This document shows positions 24,908 to 36,143 of a stretch of DNA of 64,000 nt, one piece after another; within the stretch, counting starts at the first letter, position 1, and each line of letters opens with the position of its first letter. Source of the stretch: Bromus sterilis. Lineage: Eukaryota > Streptophyta > Magnoliopsida > Poales > Poaceae. Under the pieces are notes generated by a model. That model did not search any database, was not told where the DNA came from, and was given only the letters and a program-made list of their open reading frames with translations. A program made the translations under genes and the position numbers. The stretch covers positions 172,688,001 to 172,752,000 of the forward strand of contig OX465598.1 in NCBI GenBank assembly GCA_950022295.1. The letters run 5' to 3'.

Positions 24908-27797
24908 CATCAGAACTACACTACTCATGCTCAAGTTTCAAGGTAAAGGAGGTGGGGTTTCCACATGCAGAAGTGCCAGCTTTGACTTGGCTAGTCCTGA
25001 ATTAGGAGTACCAGACTTGAGGTAAGAAGCGTACACGAGTCCACTACCAAGTCTCCAACGAATACACCATTATGGATACTTCCTCGACTTCCCCACGAGG
25101 AAGCACGCCATAGCACTCACGCTTATCTTGCGAGTTTTATAAGTATCCATTCAAGTTGTCTATGATCAAGTAAAGGTCTCCAAGTAGTCCATAACCGCGG
25201 ACACGGCTATTCGAATAGTTTATTAACCCTGCAGGGGTGTACATCTTCACACGCGTGTCATCACTTATCGCCTCGTTCTTGTCACCCTTCAAGCGGGTGT
25301 CGGACATGGATGAAACCAAGGCACTACCCTCACATCACCTTCTCTAATCCAGGAGTCGACTACCTGAGTTTGTCACCGCTCGAGAGTCCGGCCGGTTCTA
25401 CGAAACGGACTCAGATAATGCAAGGGACCAAGACACCACCTTTGACAGATGGTTTCGCTGCCTCATAGGTCCACCCACATATCTATGCATAAGCCAAATG
25501 TAAAGCCCGAATCTAGTGTGACTCTTGGACCAGATCGGGTACGTAAAGAGGCCAAATGGGGCTCCCATAAACCCTACATGTGGTCATACTCTTTGTCTTG
25601 GATCACAAAACAGGAACTCGGGGCCTAGGGCATTGTTCAATGAGACAACCCACTGTGTACTCCTACACAACCTCTCATCATTCACCTTTGTTTAGGGTGG
25701 ATTCACCAACACGTTATCATCAGCACCATTATGAGCATCCACCCCGACTCACAAACAATGTAACCTCATTGTATCACTAAGCAGCAATAAGCAGTAACAG
25801 TTGCAGGGGCCACATGCTCATCATTCAACTCCTATATTTGCTAGGATTGTGGTTTGCTTAATACGGTGACAAAATGATAGGTCATGCATCGGAATGGGTT
25901 CAACTATGCGAAAGAAAGTGTCTCGGTGATCTCCTAAACATGCAAAAGCGAGACTGAGAGGGAAGTAGGATTTTATAGACATGATCAATGGGGTTTGCTT
26001 GCCTTGCTGACGATACACGGGTCTTAACGGTGGTCTTCTTCTTCGGGGGTGATCACCTTCTCGGAAGCACTGTTACCGGCACAATCATCAACAAGGGGGG
26101 GGGGACATTGAAATAGAATGCACATACACATGATATAGTTGTCCATGATGTGATTGCTTCTGTTTTGTCGCAAATTCAATTTAAATGAAGTGTATTGCAT
26201 TTGGAATGCAAATTCAAATTCCATATTCAAATTCAAATTATTCCATATGCATGTTTGCTACTGTTCACCGATTTTCAAATGGTCAAACATATAAAAAAGT
26301 TACATATTCATAATCCTTGCATTTTTCTGATAATTATTTATATATTATATGTTTAATTTGGAGTCAGTATGAATTTTCTATGATTTTTCAAAGTTTAATT
26401 GATTTTCTGATTTCTCTGATTTTATTTTAATTAGAAAAGGACTTATTGCGTCATGCTGACATCACCATGACGTGGGGGGCCTCTGGCCAGTGGGGTCCCC
26501 TTGTCAGTGTCACAGGGGGTTAATCCCCTGTTTAAATTAAACTTCTGATTAGATTAGTCCAAGGGGCCTACATGGCAGTGGCTAGGGGGATTGATTAGGG
26601 GTGGGGTTAGTCGTAATTAACTTGGGCCCGCCGGCGACATGACGACGGCGACCCAGAGGACGGCGGCGCCTCGCCGGAGTGCCATTTTGGCCACGGCTTG
26701 GCACGGGGATTGCACTGGAGTGCTCATCGTGCACGTCCGCATCACCTCGTGCCCACGGGGAAGGCTGGGGATGGCCGGAGCCTCGCCGGCGTTGAGGTGC
26801 GGCGGCAGCCAGAGATCGGCTCGACGGGCGCGGTGGTTTTGGACGCGGGAGAGGCCGGGGTTAGGGGGGAAAAGCAGAGGCGCTCACCCCGGAGTGAATG
26901 GTGTCGACGGCGAGAGCTGGGAGGACGCGGTGGCGGTGTATTTACCGTCGAGGTCCTCGGCGGCCGGCGGCGAGTCGGCCGTGATGGCGTCGATTCCGGA
27001 GCTCCTCGGCTCGATTGGCTACGCGGGAAGAGGTAGCCGTCGATGGCAGTTCTTCTGGGCACCACGGCGGGGCAGATGGAGGCCGTTGGGCACGCGGGCT
27101 CGTCTGCGTGCTCTGCGGCGGCGCTCGGGCAGAGGCTAGAACGAGCAAGAGAGGGCGAGGTGGTGAACCAGAGGAGGGGGAAAAGGAATACGGCGGCCAA
27201 GGCGCGGGAAGAGGACACGGGGAAGCAGGAGGTGGCCAAGGCGTCGGCGGCATGCTCGCCACGGCGGCAGCAGCCTGGCTAGCGCGAGGAGGAAGACCAG
27301 CCTGCCCCTGGGCTGGGCTGCCTCGGTAAGTTGGGCCTCTTTGCGAGGTAGGCCTTTTCCCTTTTCTTTTTCTTTTTCTTTTCTGCCATTTTTTGTGCCT
27401 TGCTAAAAAAATAGCTAGGAATTTTAGTAAAATGCCCAAATATTTTTATAAATCCTAGGTGACCAAAAGCAAGTCACTTTTAGAATTTGGGCACTTTTGA
27501 AATTCAAGTAATTTGAATTTCAATTCAAATAGGGGTAAAATTTAACTTCCAGGGCACATTTTGAATTTTAGAAAATTCCATGGGCATGGGAATGAACCCA
27601 AACCACTTTTGAAATGATCACCATCATTTATAGGAATTTTCCAAATGTTCAAATGATTTTTGGAAAAATATTTTTAGGCAATTTGAATTAATTTCTCAGG
27701 GCTTTTCTTTTCTCCATTTTTGAATTTCTTTTTGAATTTCCTTCATGATGCAAAGTATCAACAAGCCCTTGCACTTACCCTAGTTGGGGTTCTGACA
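24908..27797 (-). repeat. 5' LTR of element A, part 2 (LTR 5' end)
   Basis: It resumes element A's LTR at the CATCA duplication and ends GGGGTTCTGACA at 27797. It aligns with 609-3497 of the 3' LTR, with small indels. One example is the GC-rich part near 26650, which has about 18 extra bases relative to about 2340. Confidence 0.93.
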
Positions 27798-28706
27798 ACG
27801 CCCAAGTAACAGTCCACACACGTCCAATGGCAACACATCGCACTCAACCTCATCAACATAGTCACCAACTGTAAATAGCACACACACCTTATGAGTAACC
27901 TTCAGCATACCGCAGCTATTCAACCACTCGAGATGCTTCGGTTCAGGAAAACGCCATGTGGACAACCCCAATGCTGCCACCATCGCCTTGCTAATTCCAT
28001 TTGTACAGCTAACACCATCAATCATCAACTTGCATGCTTTTCCTTTGATCATACATTGCGCCTGAAATAAATTCCAACGCTGACATCTATTCACTGTCAT
28101 ATAAGTATCACCATGTACTCTCTTGAGTTGCACATTCAGCCCACTCAATGGTACAACATCCTTAGGGGAAACCACCTTGTCCAGCTCTGTGGACTTCTGC
28201 AAAAATTTAGTATGCAGAAATTATTTGAAATCCTCCCAAGTAGATGTTCCGTCTGTAATGCCCTTCACGGACATCTCTGCATGCCACCAACTAGCTACAA
28301 TTTCATCCACACGTCGATAAGCAAGAACAAACTTAGTATGACCACCAAACGTGGGAGAAAGTGTACGACATCTTGCGAAACCATGATCCATATCGGATTC
28401 CCAAGACTGAAAATCTGTATATGTGGCAAAACTTGCCAGTCGCCAGTTTATGTTTGTTGACTTCAACCCGAAACCAACCACAATGCCTGTATAATCATGA
28501 TATATATCTTCAGACTTCTCAGTCACACGAACCTTCCTAGATGAATCCATCTCTCCATATGGGATGCGAATCTGCAGCGAGATCTCCTGCCTTCCTGTAA
28601 AAACTGCACAACACCCGCAATATAGTTTGCTCGTTTGCGGCTTGACCTCTGCGAATCGGGGACGGTGGGTATATAATCTGGAAAGCACACAAGATATCCT
28701 TTCCAA
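27798..28706 (-). pseudogene. gag-protease fragment of element C
   Basis: Two blocks in one frame are separated by a TAA at 28221-28223. The upstream block (28224-28706) ends with a gag-like motif (ASWWHAEM, TWEDF). The downstream block (27798-28202) is a Gypsy-type aspartic protease: CKLMIDGVSCTN, then GLSTWRFPEPKHLEWL, YVDEVECDVLP and LLLGR. The active-site triad usually reads DSG or DGG. Here it is DGV, which may be inactivating. The frame runs into element A right after LLLGR, where relatives normally continue into RT. No CCHC knuckle is seen between the blocks, so part of gag has probably been lost. The first half of the 28706 frame is not recognised. Confidence 0.75.
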
Positions 28707-29004
28707 ATTGTGCTTACACGCCTTATTTGGAGTACCAACGCGGATTCTGCACCTATATCAATTTCGGGACTCTTGACAGCCAAAACCAATTACAGGATTT
28801 CTTCTCTTCAACCTCTATCAATCTCCTCACAAAACAATCTAGCGGAAACAAATCTTCATAAACACAACAGCAATATGCAGCCTCTATGCACAATCTCCTC
28901 CAAAAAAATAAATCTGAACGAGAAAATCCTCCAAGCAAACTCCTCCCAACAAACCGATCTAGATGCGATCGATCAACACAACCTCGCCGTTATCAACCCG
29001 AAAA
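28707..29004 (-). other. Leader region of element C, non-coding
   Basis: The stretch between the primer binding site and the recognisable gag frame. It has no convincing protein similarity. Short frames here are likely chance. Confidence 0.5.
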
Positions 29005-29015
29005 ATCTGATACCA
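29005..29015 (-). other. Primer binding site of element C
   Basis: The coding strand reads TGGTATCAGAT, two bases from the LTR end (TTTATCA at 29018). It matches the initiator-Met primer site for ten bases. Confidence 0.8.
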
Positions 29016-29352
29016 CATGATAAAGAGGGACACCTGATGATACGAGCACCGGGGTGATCCTCTTTAGTTTGTCCCGATCTTTCACAGCGAGCAATCCGGA
29101 TATAAATCCTTCCAGTCACGCGAAAAACGCAACCTGAAGAAGAGGAACGAATCCAGCAAGCAACGTGATGGAGATCACCACGCCTCAAACCAAAACACGA
29201 CAATCCTTGATGAACACAAGAACCTCCGCGATAATCTTTATTGGATAAACGGCATTGCCAACCCCGGAGGGAAGCTTCAGCAAGAGATACAACTCTTAAC
29301 CCTAAAATTCTTGTCTAAACTTAAGCTTACCCTAAAAATCATAGGGAGTGTT

Positions 29353-29361
29353 CTATTTATA
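29353..29361 (-). promoter_or_regulatory. Probable TATA box of element C LTR
   Basis: TATAAATAG on the minus strand, 63 bp downstream of the nearest palindromic repeat and upstream of the rest of the LTR. This is the expected order for U3 enhancer then core promoter. Confidence 0.6.
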
Positions 29362-29423
29362 AGCTAGGGGGTAAAACTAGGGATACATGGGCCGTAGCCC
29401 GTCAAATCTACGCGCAGGCAGTT

Positions 29424-29568
29424 TCGGACGTCCGATGGGTGTCGGACGTCCGATGTGTCGAACGTCCGAATCGTGTCGGACTTCCGGCTATTTTGACATC
29501 GGTTCTGTACTCGGGGGTCGCCGTCCTCGTCGCTGATGTCGGACGTCCGAATCGGGTCGGACGTCCGA
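29424..29568. promoter_or_regulatory. Six-copy palindromic repeat TCGGACGTCCGA in element C U3
   Basis: Perfect copies at 29424-29435, 29442-29453, 29539-29550 and 29557-29568. Diverged copies are at 29458-29469 (one change) and 29476-29487 (two changes). Each is self-complementary over 12 bases with an ACGT core. GACGTC is the C-box class of plant bZIP binding sites. Binding here is inference. Confidence 0.7.
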
Positions 29569-29655
29569 TGTCCAGAATCCTGTCCATCTTTGCCTCCTCC
29601 GTCTAGCGCATATCATCGCCTCGTCCGTCCTGTCGTTGTCGTGCCCATATCATCA

Positions 29656-30126
29656 CCACTACCCCTATCTTACCGTGAGAAGTTAGTTACAAGACTTTTG
29701 ATATATTCTCACCCATTGCTTTCCTTTTCCCTTTTATGTTTTGCCTGATCGGCGCTGCAGTTGATTACTACCTCGAATCTTCTTTTGGACGCCTTCGTGG
29801 AGACTCGACAACGACTAGTTAGGTGGATCCCGGCGGAGAGCCTGGATCCGTGTGGTTACGGGAATGGTGTGCTTTACCTTTGCCACTAGGCATTTGATTG
29901 TAGTCTGTACTCAGACATGTATCTTCCACTGATGTATTGTATTAAGGCAGTTGTATGCCGATTGTATGAGATGTTGTATCCATGTAGCTGTAATGTTGTG
30001 ATATCATGTTGGAAATCCGGGGCATATGGCATTGTCATATGTCGCGGTGGGACCGATATGTGTTTCGTCCCCGGATCTGGATGGCAACATCTAGATCTAG
30101 AACAGTACCACATATCGGGCCTTACA
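29656..30126 (+). repeat. 5' LTR remnant of element D (3' part)
   Basis: Closely similar to 33942-34411, ending CATATCGGGCCTTACA. It starts abruptly at the element C junction. It contains the hairpin GTCTG-tact-CAGAC at 29903-29916. Confidence 0.88.
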
Positions 30127-30128
30127 AC

Positions 30129-30141
30129 TTAGTATCAGAGC
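30129..30141 (+). other. Primer binding site of element D (degenerate initiator tRNA-Met type)
   Basis: TTAGTATCAGAGC two bases after the LTR end. It differs from TGGTATCAGAGC near its first bases. Confidence 0.75.
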
Positions 30142-30726
30142 CTTATCGACTGTAGGATCCCTATTCTGTCCGAAGTCGAGTCTAGACAAAAACTATTTTG
30201 TAGCTACTAAGTTAGTTATCGGAGAGTAGGTATGTTTTTACTCCTTACCCTTTCTCTGGTCAGGACAAGTGTCGTAAGTGTTTTTCTCTCGACCTATCCC
30301 CTTCAAACAATAGGATCTCGAGGTGTGGAGTTTCAAAATCGTTAAATGCCTTGCTTGCAGCGTATTGTCTAGATTCCGATCTCAGGTTGGGAAATCCTGT
30401 AGTACCTTTAGTATGTCCAACTTTGATTTATATCTTGGTCATCAATTGACTTCCGTTCTCTTTCCCAGTATCCTCACGATTTCAGTGAGAGTACTTCCCT
30501 TCATCGTCGCTTTCAACTATCGTTCTTCCTCTTGATCTCCTGATGGTTTCATTTTCCGACGTCGCCGTCTCTCTGCGGAAATTTATCTCCACAGAAGTTC
30601 GACATTGACATGGAGCAGAGTCCCTTGTTGGTGGTGTTGAAGATCATCGACTCTCTTTTCTCTCCCCTCCTCTCCTCTGGATCGTCCAGGATCTCGGGAC
30701 GAGATCCCTTGTTGGTGGTGTTGTCT
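30142..30726 (+). other. Residual internal region of element D, non-coding
   Basis: 585 bp with no gag or pol motif. The motif CCCTTGTTGGTGGTGTTG occurs twice (about 30622-30639 and 30706-30723), the second directly next to the 3' LTR. A purine-rich tract is not evident before the LTR, so the segment is probably rearranged. Confidence 0.6.
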
Positions 30727-33700
30727 TGTAACAACCCAGATTTCACAAAAAAATTAAATTGTGTTTTCGGTGTGAATTGTTTGATTGTCTGATTTGTTTT
30801 CGGTGTTTGCGTCACCGAACTATCGATCGGTGATTATTTCCCCCCTCTTATCTCGTACCGGACGGAGACCGACCCTTGCCACCATGACACTCGACCTTTG
30901 CGACACGAGGTTTCACCCGATCACCGTCGCGAAAACCCGCACGAGACCAGCCGCAGCCAACGGAACGAAAAAACCCCGTTTAATAAGTAAACAAGATATT
31001 TTTATACCGCACCGGGAAGTGTTCTCGGAACGGTTCCAGCACGAGGTGAACGCCGCCGGCTCGATGCGCTGATCGTGCAGTTCGAAGTTTTACCTGAATC
31101 GGAGGTCCTGCGGACCCCCGGCGGTCAAAACGTAAGCACCGCGCGCGCGAGAGAAAAACTGGGGATGTTTTCTTATACTGCCAGCCACCTGGGATATATA
31201 AAGACCACCACTCTCCAACCCCTTTCTAAGGTTTCCCTAGCCTAAAAATTTCAGCCACCCCCTCACAATATCCAGATCTTCCCCAAAATAGCTCCACCTC
31301 CGGAGTCGTCGGATCGTAGTTCGAAGGGCTCCAGAGGCGCCACGTCACCCCTTATCTCTCCTCTCTCTCCACCCCGCGGTCATCCTGCCTCGTCTCCTCC
31401 CGTGGAGGCCGAAACCGCCGCCGCAGTCTGTGGCAAGCCGCCAGCCGCCGCCGCTCCAGCAGGTCACCCGCCGGCCTCCTCCTTCCCTCTACTCCCTTCA
31501 TCCCTCTCACCTCGCCTCGCTCTCTTTCAACAGGAACCGAGCCGCCATGGCCGCCTCTAATTGGAGCTATCGAAGCTCGCTGCCGGCGTATCCTGCGGCC
31601 AACGGCCGGATCCAGGTCCCGCGGCCTCGCCGCGCCTCTTGCGCTCGTCCCCAGCACCAGCCCCGACGAGGATCAGCTGGCAGTGCCGACAACCGTCACG
31701 GCAGCGGCCTCCTGTACACGCTCGTGCGGGGACGAAGCGCCCCGTCCGCTCGCCCGCTCTCCATCGCGAAACGGGCCGGCGCGTCCCCAAGCGGCCCAAC
31801 TCCCGTGCCTCCTTTTCCAGCTGGGCTTGGCCCATGGTGAGTCGCCTCCCCTCTTTTTTTTCTTTTTTTTCTCTCTGTTATCTTATGGGCCGGCCCGTTT
31901 GCTGTCTAGCGCCAGAGCACTGTTTAGTTATCCAGCGCCCAACCTTGTTAGGCCCAGCCATTGTAGATTCGGCCCGTTAGATGTTTTTTTACTTTTCTAG
32001 TTTATTTATTTTAACAGATTATATTAGATTTTTGCGATGCGAATATCTTTTTAACGGTAGCTCGGATCGCGACGCTTTAAACATGTAACTTGCTTAGTTT
32101 TTCGTGTAGAATAATAAAATGGTCTCCTTTTCCATTTTTGAACTTGTTTACATGCTGTTTTACTGCTAATTACAACCTTGCCACTTTAAATTCCTTATTT
32201 AATAACATTTTAACCGTTTCTCTGATAAAAATGTTGTTTATATGTAACTTGACTAGAATTGCGTGTAGATCATGTTTATGCTGCTCTTCCTTTCTAATAA
32301 AAATTATAAAATATGCTTTAGGTCAAAACAGTACCAAATTCCATTTTATCGTGGGTCCGTAATAGTTTGCCATGTATAGGTTTTACCGCCACTTAAAGTG
32401 ACTAGATTAGATAGATTATTTATGCTTCACCTCTTGCCATGATTGTGTGATATGCCATGATTGGGTGATATGCCTTGTTAATAACCTTTGCTAACCTTGT
32501 GTAGCTAAACAACTTGAACCATTCTAAATGTGCGGTATCGTCGTTTGTGGCGAGTACTCCACTTAACCTTCTAGTAACCGCTCTCGACGATAGATGCGAT
32601 ACCGTAGTGCGTTGCCTTGTATTGCCTTCTTATTGATGCTTGCTCGTGATATCTTCGTAGTAATAGATGCATGCTCGTCGATTGTCTTTTCCAGTGTTTC
32701 CTTCTTGTGTGCTTCCGCGGGTACCTCTCGGGGACGTTGTGAGCTTGCGATCGACTTCACCTTCGGATCGTCTTCTCATCAGGTAAGGGGGAGCATATAT
32801 CATGCTTATAACTTTCATCTCACTCGCGCCTAGGTGTAGGGTAGAACGATTGCTTGATCCTACCACTTTATATTCATGCCTCTGAAATAAACCCAAACAA
32901 CCATGTCCCTCCACATCCTAGCAAACCTTGTTCGGCTATGTTACTATTGCTCGCTGCTCAGCCACTGCTTAGTATGCATGCTAGGATGATATCAACTGTT
33001 ACCTCCTGTTACTCCTTGGATTGGGCTATCACATTATTATATTGTTTTGGATGATATGATTATTATAATGTCTACTATATTCGACGAAGGATGGAAGGTC
33101 TAGGCTATCCCGCCCCGACGCTTTGTTCCATTCGAGTCACCTAGGACCCGAGTTCCGGGTATTGGTTTTAAGACTGAGCGTGCCTAACCGCGTGTGGGAT
33201 ACTATGGGGTCCCCTTTCCTTACCTACCTAGCTTCAAACATTTCTAGAGGTAGCCCAAGCTGGTTTACCATTTGAAACTATGCATATATGTCTGTCGGGT
33301 TGCTCCTAGCAGATATCCTTTGAAAGAACCTGGGCCAGCGGACACATGGTTTCCCTATTGGTCCACCCTTGACCGGTGAGGGACCGGCCCCATGTGAGGT
33401 GTCCCGGATACCCAAACTCTGTTGAGACGGAAGAGGCCGATCCGAGGGCGCGGCCGGCTTTTGGATTGGATGTCGACTCCCCGAGGGCCACCCGGATTTG
33501 TTCGTTGGTATCTAGAGGGACCTGTCGTTTCGGATGTCTCGGAACTAAATCATAAAATGGTTGCCTATGATGGGTAGCAACTGAGAGAGATGGGCGTGCG
33601 TGCGGAGCCTTGTAAGAGGCAGTTGGTACACCCGTGCAGGGTTAAATCTTTTCGAGAAGCCGTGTCCATGGTTATGGACGACTTGAGGCCTAATCCTTGT

Positions 33701-34411
33701 TCATAGACAACAACAACTGAGATAATCTTGATATAACTTGATCAACGTGTGTGTGCCTTGACTGCATCTTCTTCGTCGGGATGCGAAAACGAGGACAAGG
33801 ATAGGATAGGTGTTATGCTTGCGTAATTAATTGATAGCAAGACTTATTGGAGGTGATTCCTCATCGGATGCTTGGTTCTCATCTTACTCTAAAATAGACC
33901 GTTAGCCACTCATATATTGCTAGAGCGTCTGCAACCTCACCACTACCCCCATCTTACCGTGAGAAGTTAGTTACAAGACTTTTGATATATTCTCACCCCT
34001 TCCTTTCCTTTTCCCTTTTCTGTTTTGCCTGATCGGCCGCTGTAGTTGATTACTACCTCGACTCTTATTCTGGACGCCTTCGTGGAGACTCGACGACGAC
34101 TAGTAAGGTGGATCCCGGCGGAGAGCCTGGACCCGTGTGGTTACGGGAATGGTGTGATTTACCTTTTCCACTAGGCATTTGACTGTAGTCTGTACTGAGA
34201 CATGTATCTTCCGCTGATGTATTGTATTAAGACAGTTGTATGCCGATTGTATGAGATGTCGTATCCATGTAGTTGTAATGTTGTGATGTCATGTTGGAAA
34301 TCCGGGGCATATGGCATTGTCATATGTCGCGGTGGGACCGATATGTGCTTCGTCCCCGGATCTGGATGGCAACATCTAGATCTGGAACAGTACCGCATAT
34401 CGTGCCTTACA
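30727..34411 (+). repeat. 3' LTR of element D
   Basis: 3685 bp, TGTAACAACCCAGATTT...CGTGCCTTACA. It is collinear with S3 (52388-56879, opposite strand, 4492 bp). It is shorter mainly in the AT-rich middle (about 31850-32520 here against about 54240-55640 in S3). A GC-rich stretch at 31290-31840 gives long overlapping frames on both strands without recognisable domains. These are not annotated as genes. Confidence 0.88.
31195..31203 (+). promoter_or_regulatory. Probable TATA box of element D LTR
   Basis: TATATAAAG in the context CCACCTGGGATATATAAAGACCACC. The same site is kept in S3 on the minus strand (56403-56411). Conservation between the two copies supports a core promoter. Confidence 0.65.
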
Positions 34412-34984
34412 CCATGGTCCAAGGTGGACTACTCACGGCTCATCCGGGAAGTGTCCATGGTGGTGGAGAAGCTCCCGGAGGTCAATTCTCCCTCTGGAAG
34501 GGTGCTTGTAAGAGGTTTTCTGGTGCTCCCGATCTTGGAAGCGCGGCGGTGGAACAGAGGCGAGATCGCGAAAAAGGGTTCTGTCCTCGGGGGTTTTGGG
34601 ACGAGAGGTAAATATAGGTGAAGGGGGCCATCCAGGGGGCCACCAAGGATTGCAGGCGGCCTCCCGACGCGACCCCACCCGAGGCCGCGCCCCCTGGCCG
34701 CCTGGACTCCAGGTGGGTCCCCTCTGGTCCACCTTCGGGACTCTGGAAGCTTCCGGGTCGCTGATTTTTATATATTTTTCCCGGATTTTTTCTGGCACTT
34801 TAAGAAATGGGAAAACCTGAAATAAGAAAACAACAGAAAACAGAAACTGGCACTGGGGTGCACTAAGTTAATGGTTAGTCCAAATATGACACAAAAGTGT
34901 ATGAAAGTGCATCAAAAGCATAGCAATATCACCCAAAACATGCATGGAGCAAGCATAAATTATAGATACGTTTGGGACGTATCA
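34412..34984 (-). repeat. LTR E: first 570 bp of an Athila-like LTR, cut by element D
   Basis: The minus-strand start TGATACGTCCCAAACGTATC is at 34984. It runs to 34412, where element D was inserted. It aligns with 49528-50100 of element F's 3' LTR in reverse complement. The remaining LTR lies outside the window on the left. It includes the TATA-like CCTATATTTACC of the family (about 34608-34619). Confidence 0.85.
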
Positions 34985-36134
34985 TTCGCCTGCACCGCGC
35001 TGTCTCCTAGCTCCGGATCAACACCAATGTCACGGTCGGGAGTCGAAGAGACCGGTGGGAGCACATCATCGACGATGGCGCGCGCTCGTAAAGCGGCGCA
35101 GTGTGAGGACCTATCGCTGCAGCGAATCACCTTCGGTGGCTCGTTCAGGTTGATCAGTTGGTTTTTCTAGGCGGGGGTTTTTGTGGTAGGGATGCATCGA
35201 GTTGGCCGCTTCATTGCCGAGATCCGAGAGAGTTGAGGGGAAATAGATAATGTGCGTCACCGGAGTATCCGCCCTGCTTTAACACTAGCTATGCTAGACA
35301 GTTCAGAAAGTAGAGCCGTTTGATTTAACTATGTCACTAGAACACTACAGTCAAACCGTATGCTGGACTCCAGGGAGCCATCCAAGTAATACTAACACAT
35401 CTTGTGATTGATCTGAACAAACCACATACAATAGTACCAAGCATAATATATTGTCTGTTATATTTTTTTGCTTACCTAAGGTATCAATATAAAATACAGA
35501 TTTGCTATGGCACATATACCATCGATTTTACATGAAGATTCATGCATATTTTTTTCTTCCTAGTTTGATTGAACCACCTAGAAAAACACAATAAACTCGA
35601 TGATTACCGCCGCGTTGTTGCGGTAACTTTATTGAAAAAAATATGCATAAATAGTTATTGAAAATAACTAAATCTAATGAAAAAATAAGCTTTAAATTCA
35701 AGAAAAGAGAGTGTCTAAAAATAGAATAAGAACGTTTGAATTATTTTTCAAAATATCATTCTTGAACAAAAATGTGAAGGATGCCTAACATGCATGCATG
35801 ATGTGGTTGTATTACATGCAGCATAGACTAATGCAATTTTTTTTTGTAATTTCTGAATTCGCTTATGTGGCATATTTTGCATGGCATAGTGGAAGAGAAG
35901 ATTTAAATGCATGGCTTAGTGGGGATGTTTAGGTGGACACTTTGAATGTTGGGAGAATTGGGAGCAACTTCTTAAGATGTAAGATTAATAAGCAAACCCA
36001 CAAACTATAGATCCTGACCTATTATAAAATTATTTCAGTACGTAGTTGCCTACTTAATAAAACACACGCATTTGTACTTCAAATAATAAGACGAGTACGA
36101 TACTAAACTCCAACTTTTGGAATGGAAGGCACAT
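34985..36134. other. Low-copy-looking, mostly AT-rich DNA without a confident gene
   Basis: No LTR, TIR or protein family recognised. A GC-richer patch at 34985-35170 has an open minus-strand frame of about 55 codons that could be a coding remnant. An imperfect hairpin TTACCGC-n9-GCGGTAA sits near 35607. Nothing else is supported. Confidence 0.4.
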
Positions 36135-36143
36135 ATTACTGAG

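Larger units (their letters stand above)
1..27797 (-). mobile_element. Element A: Ty3/Gypsy chromovirus-type LTR retrotransposon, 3' LTR cut by window edge
   Basis: Minus-strand element. Its 3' LTR is at 1-3497, its internal region at 3498-7520, and its 5' LTR is split into 7521-8349 and 24908-27797 by element B. Window base 1 aligns with base 7739 of the 5' LTR, so 218 bases of the 3' LTR lie outside. The rejoined 5' LTR is 829+2885=3714 bp against 3497+218=3715 bp for the 3' LTR, which supports the reconstruction. Termini on the coding strand read TGTCAGAACC...GGTCCCGACA. The right flank (ACGCC, 27798-27802) is the expected target duplication, but its partner is outside the window. A sits inside the protease of element C. 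Lineage (Tekay/Del-like) is inferred from domain order with a chromodomain after integrase. Confidence 0.93.
27798..29655 (-). mobile_element. Element C: Ty3/Gypsy retrotransposon, 5' LTR and gag-protease part only
   Basis: Minus-strand element with 5' LTR 29018-29655, primer site 29005-29015 and the start of its coding region. It is cut at 27797/27798 by the insertion of element A exactly within the protease. The rest of C must lie left of element A, outside the window. It is inserted in the 5' LTR of element D. CCACT (29656-29660) is the likely target duplication, its partner being outside. LTR start TGATG on the coding strand and an initiator-Met primer fit a chromovirus, but no RT is visible to prove it. 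Confidence 0.83.
29018..29655 (-). repeat. 5' LTR of element C (638 bp) with palindromic GACGTC repeats
   Basis: Coding-strand termini TGATGATATGGGC...CTTTATCA. Reading on the minus strand, the LTR first has six copies of a 12-bp palindrome around GACGTC (29424-29568), then a TATA box (29353-29361), then a GC-moderate transcribed part down to the primer site. Confidence 0.82.
29656..34411 (+). mobile_element. Element D: LTR retrotransposon, almost all internal sequence deleted
   Basis: Plus-strand element: 5' LTR remnant 29656-30126, initiator-Met-like primer site, only about 600 bp of internal DNA, then a complete 3' LTR 30727-34411. LTR termini TGTAACAACC...GGCCTTACA. The remnant matches the last 470 bp of the 3' LTR (from about 33942). 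The missing first part of the 5' LTR must lie left of element C, outside the window. D is inserted in LTR E; the right flank CCATG (34412-34416) is the expected target copy. No gag or pol is present. The related solo LTR S3 (52388-56879) shows the family ends. Confidence 0.87.

Noticed and set aside
1..27797. Segmental tandem duplication as an explanation for the repeated LTR blocks
   Set aside because: Perfect 5-bp duplications at 8345/24908 and 15756/19849 and correct primer sites fit insertion, not duplication.
27780..27797. Protease frame of element C extending into 27780-27797
   Set aside because: Those bases are the terminal bases of LTR A; the C-terminal residues there are an artefact of the junction.
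31352..32000. Long GC-rich frames in LTR D, and the matching 55665-56380 in S3
   Set aside because: Located in LTR sequence downstream of a TATA box, not conserved in frame between the two LTRs, no recognisable protein.
34871..35170. Plus-strand 99-codon frame
   Set aside because: Begins inside LTR E and crosses its end at 34984, so it is a chance fusion.
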